DNA of 45,275 nt from Rhizobium subbaraonis. Its GTDB lineage: Bacteria > Pseudomonadota > Alphaproteobacteria > Rhizobiales > Rhizobiaceae. The notes under the pieces are model-generated. The model was given only the letters and a program-made list of their open reading frames with translations. It did not search any database and was not told the DNA's origin. The stretch is taken from contig NZ_OBQD01000031.1 in the NCBI RefSeq assembly GCF_900220975.1, forward strand, positions 1 through 45,275. The letters are read 5' to 3'. Both the position numbers and the translations under genes were made by a program. This document shows positions 43,486-45,275 of this stretch, one piece after another (position 1 is the first letter of the stretch; every line of letters starts with the position of its first letter).

Positions 43486-44582
43486 TGGCCGACAGCCTGA
43501 TACGACAAGACGAAGGTGCCATCAGCTTCGATAGGCAGCCAGGCTTTGTAGTAGTCCTTGAGGTTCTGCTCCGGATTGACATCCTTGAAGGCGTCGGGGT
43601 GCAATTGCTTGGCGATGTATTGCGCAAAGACATAGTCGGACAAGGTGCGCGCGCCACCATGATAGATGGCATGAACATCACTATTCTTCACAGCGGGGAG
43701 TTCTGACCAGCCAGGGCGCCCCAGATAGGCTTTCATCCGTTCGCGGGCGAGTTCGTTGGACGCACCAAAACCGACTGAGACCGACTGTGGCTTGTTCAAC
43801 CACTCCGAACCTGCCAGAAAGATGAGATCCGGCTTTTGCGCGAGAACATATTCGGGGCTCAGCGGACCCCAATTGCCGATCTGACCCTTAGCGATGTTGT
43901 CGCCACCAAGCTTGTCGACCAGCGCTCCCCACATGGTATCACCATAGGAGTTTCCAACCTCCGAAGGCCCCTTTTGAGCGAGTTCCACATAGACCTTCTT
44001 GTTTGACGGGCCCGCAGCCTCGACGCGGGCTGCGATATCCGCCATGGCATCCTGGTAATTATCCGCCAGCTCCTGCGCCCTGTCCTGTGTGCCCATCAGC
44101 GTGCCGAGCGCCAGCGTCGACGCAACATGCTTCTCCACGGACTGGGCATTGTAGTCGAGGGTCACAACCGGGATCCCGGCGTCGTCGAACTGTTTGACGC
44201 TTTCGCCGAGCGCGTCGTAGGACCAAGCAGCGAGGATGACGAGATCTGGCCGCGCCGCGATCACCTTTTCAATCGAGAAGGTATTGTCTTCCGTGTTTCC
44301 AACATCGGAAATGGAGGCGAGTTTCGGAAGTGCCTTTTCATAGGCAGCAAATTGGCTCGGCCTCCAATCCTTCCAGGTCGACAGCGACAAGGCCACCACC
44401 TTGTCGATTGCGTTCGGACCGACGATTGCCAGATAGTCTTCATAATAGAAGCCAAGGACGACTCGATCGGGTGTCTTGGGAACCGTGACACTCCGCCCCT
44501 TCACGTCGGTTACGGTGATATCGGCCATGGCCTGCCCCGCAAGAGCGATCAGGGCGCATGTGCAAAGCAACAGGTTTTTCAT
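43482..44582 (-). CDS. Periplasmic iron-complex-type binding protein
   Basis: The product is 366 residues. The signal peptide is MKNLLLCTCALIALAGQAMA. The TroA-type fold starts ITVTDVKGRSVTVPKTPDRV and has ARPDLVILAAWSYDA and YVLAQKPDLIFLAGSEW. It binds the transported substrate and hands it to the FecCD permease. AAGGAAAG lies before the ATG. It is 78 bases downstream of the Crp/Fnr gene on the same strand, so may be under its control or cotranscribed. Confidence 0.88.
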   Translation of the reverse strand: MKNLLLCTCALIALAGQAMADITVTDVKGRSVTVPKTPDRVVLGFYYEDYLAIVGPNAIDKVVALSLSTWKDWRPSQFAAYEKALPKLASISDVGNTEDNTFSIEKVIAARPDLVILAAWSYDALGESVKQFDDAGIPVVTLDYNAQSVEKHVASTLALGTLMGTQDRAQELADNYQDAMADIAARVEAAGPSNKKVYVELAQKGPSEVGNSYGDTMWGALVDKLGGDNIAKGQIGNWGPLSPEYVLAQKPDLIFLAGSEWLNKPQSVSVGFGASNELARERMKAYLGRPGWSELPAVKNSDVHAIYHGGARTLSDYVFAQYIAKQLHPDAFKDVNPEQNLKDYYKAWLPIEADGTFVLSYQAVGQ

Positions 44583-44660
44583 AAGACTTTCCTTATGGTT
44601 ATAACGGGTCGACCATATTGACCCGCAGGGGGATGGAAAAACTGGGTGACGACGTCCCGC

Positions 44661-45230
44661 TCAGGCAGATGCGGCGCCGTCTGCAATCGCTTGGAGTGCC
44701 GGAGTATTCAACAGGGTGACGATTTCGGGCTCATCGAAATCGATCAGCCCAGCGCGTTTGAACCGGGTAAAGCAGCGGCTTACCGTCTCAAGTGACAAGC
44801 CCAACCAATCAGCCAGATCACCTCGCCCGAGATAGAGGTTGAAGACAGGGCTCTCGAAATGCGCGCGCTGCGGTCGTGAAAAACGTTCTGAAAGATCGAG
44901 GATCGCGCTCGCCACTCGTTCAGGCGCTGTCTTCCGCCCCAGGAGCACGGTGTGCGCTTCGATCCGCTTCATGGCCTCGCAAATCGCGCTGTAGGTTTTA
45001 TCGACATCGTCGCCATGTTGTCGCTCGATGTGACAATAACTCAGCGTTTCAGCGGTCATCCGGTTCTTGTCGCCGAGAACAATGCCAACCAACGCGCCGG
45101 GTCCGACGATGTCGACGATCTGGCGACGTCCGTCTGCAAGAGTCTGGGAAAGAGCGATACAACCTTCAGACAGTCGAAACTGATGATGTGGACGGCCCTC
45201 CGAACCCGTCGCGCGAGATGCTAAGATCAT
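44661..45230 (-). CDS. Crp/Fnr-family transcription regulator
   Basis: From the ATG at 45230 the product is 189 residues; a TTG at 45239 would add three. The N-terminal part is a cyclic-nucleotide-like beta-roll with HHQFRLSEGCIALSQTLADG and GRRQIVDIVGPGALVGIVLG. The C-terminal winged helix (GRGDLADWLGLSLETVSRCF) has the E-x2-SR recognition residues of FNR/FixK, predicting TTGAT-N4-ATCAA sites. The cysteines do not form the FNR iron-sulfur pattern, so oxygen is probably not sensed by a cluster here. A FixK/NnrR-type role over nos is likely but not proven. Confidence 0.82.
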   Translation of the reverse strand: MILASRATGSEGRPHHQFRLSEGCIALSQTLADGRRQIVDIVGPGALVGIVLGDKNRMTAETLSYCHIERQHGDDVDKTYSAICEAMKRIEAHTVLLGRKTAPERVASAILDLSERFSRPQRAHFESPVFNLYLGRGDLADWLGLSLETVSRCFTRFKRAGLIDFDEPEIVTLLNTPALQAIADGAASA

Positions 45231-45259
45231 TCTGCGCAACTCAGAGAAGGAACCGTGTC

Positions 45260-45275
45260 ATGACTTTCGAGAAGA
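45260..45275 (+). CDS. Start of a divergent gene, cut by the window edge
   Basis: ATG at 45260 is preceded by AGAAGGAACC, a good ribosome site, and the visible codons read MTFEK. It is divergent from the Crp/Fnr gene with 29 bases between start codons. In rhizobia a coproporphyrinogen oxidase gene (hemN) often lies next to FNR-type regulators, but five codons cannot identify it. Confidence 0.45.

Overview
The window is typical of an alphaproteobacterial (Rhizobiales: Rhizobium/Agrobacterium/Sinorhizobium-like) conjugative plasmid or integrated conjugative element. It has GC-rich coding sequence, an Agrobacterium-type transfer region (traCDG / oriT / traAFBH / traM / traR), DUF1419, DUF3085, DUF736, DUF7007 and ArdC accessory genes, and a clade I nosRZDFYLX cluster. 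No chromosomal housekeeping gene, rRNA or tRNA is visible. All family names come from reading the sequence; no database was searched.

Layout. 1-885: a broken coding end, a three-copy 13-bp motif and a gene-poor stretch. 885-2620: a Fic protein with an AbiEi-like N-terminus, transcribed leftward through five tandem 24-bp repeats that cover its likely promoter. 2680-21073: mostly plus-strand accessory genes, including a TOPRIM protein, DUF1419 and DUF3085 proteins, a 1713-residue methyltransferase-helicase, a ParB-like protein, a coupled four-gene operon, ArdC, VapBC, DUF736 and a 56-residue small protein. Many are preceded by long GC-rich untranslated stretches. PhnA-like, HU and WGR proteins lie on the minus strand.

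21990-31700: traG, traD and traC (minus) diverge from traA, traF, traB and traH (plus). The oriT between them has an RSF1010-like nick motif and a TraR-box-like palindrome. traM and a 234-residue TraR follow, convergent. The nick orientation, inferred by similarity, puts 1-24622 in the leading region and makes the minus strand the transferred strand. The plus-strand accessory genes would then be readable with the incoming strand as template. No AHL synthase (traI) or trb mating-pair genes lie in the window.

31808-40454: a complete, tightly packed nitrous oxide reductase operon (nosRZDFYLX, minus), with a candidate FNR-type box ahead of nosR. 40720-45275: a DMT-family permease, an iron-siderophore-type ABC importer, a Crp/Fnr regulator with a FixK/FNR-like recognition helix, and the first codons of a divergent gene.

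Most notable: the 24-bp iteron array at the Fic gene; the oriT geometry and possible early-expressed anti-defence region; a TraR with Phe at the normally invariant Trp57; a heavily folded leader between a TraR box and traM; a 28-bp perfect palindrome with a TraR-box core ahead of the TOPRIM gene; and nos genes directly upstream of, and co-directional with, traR.
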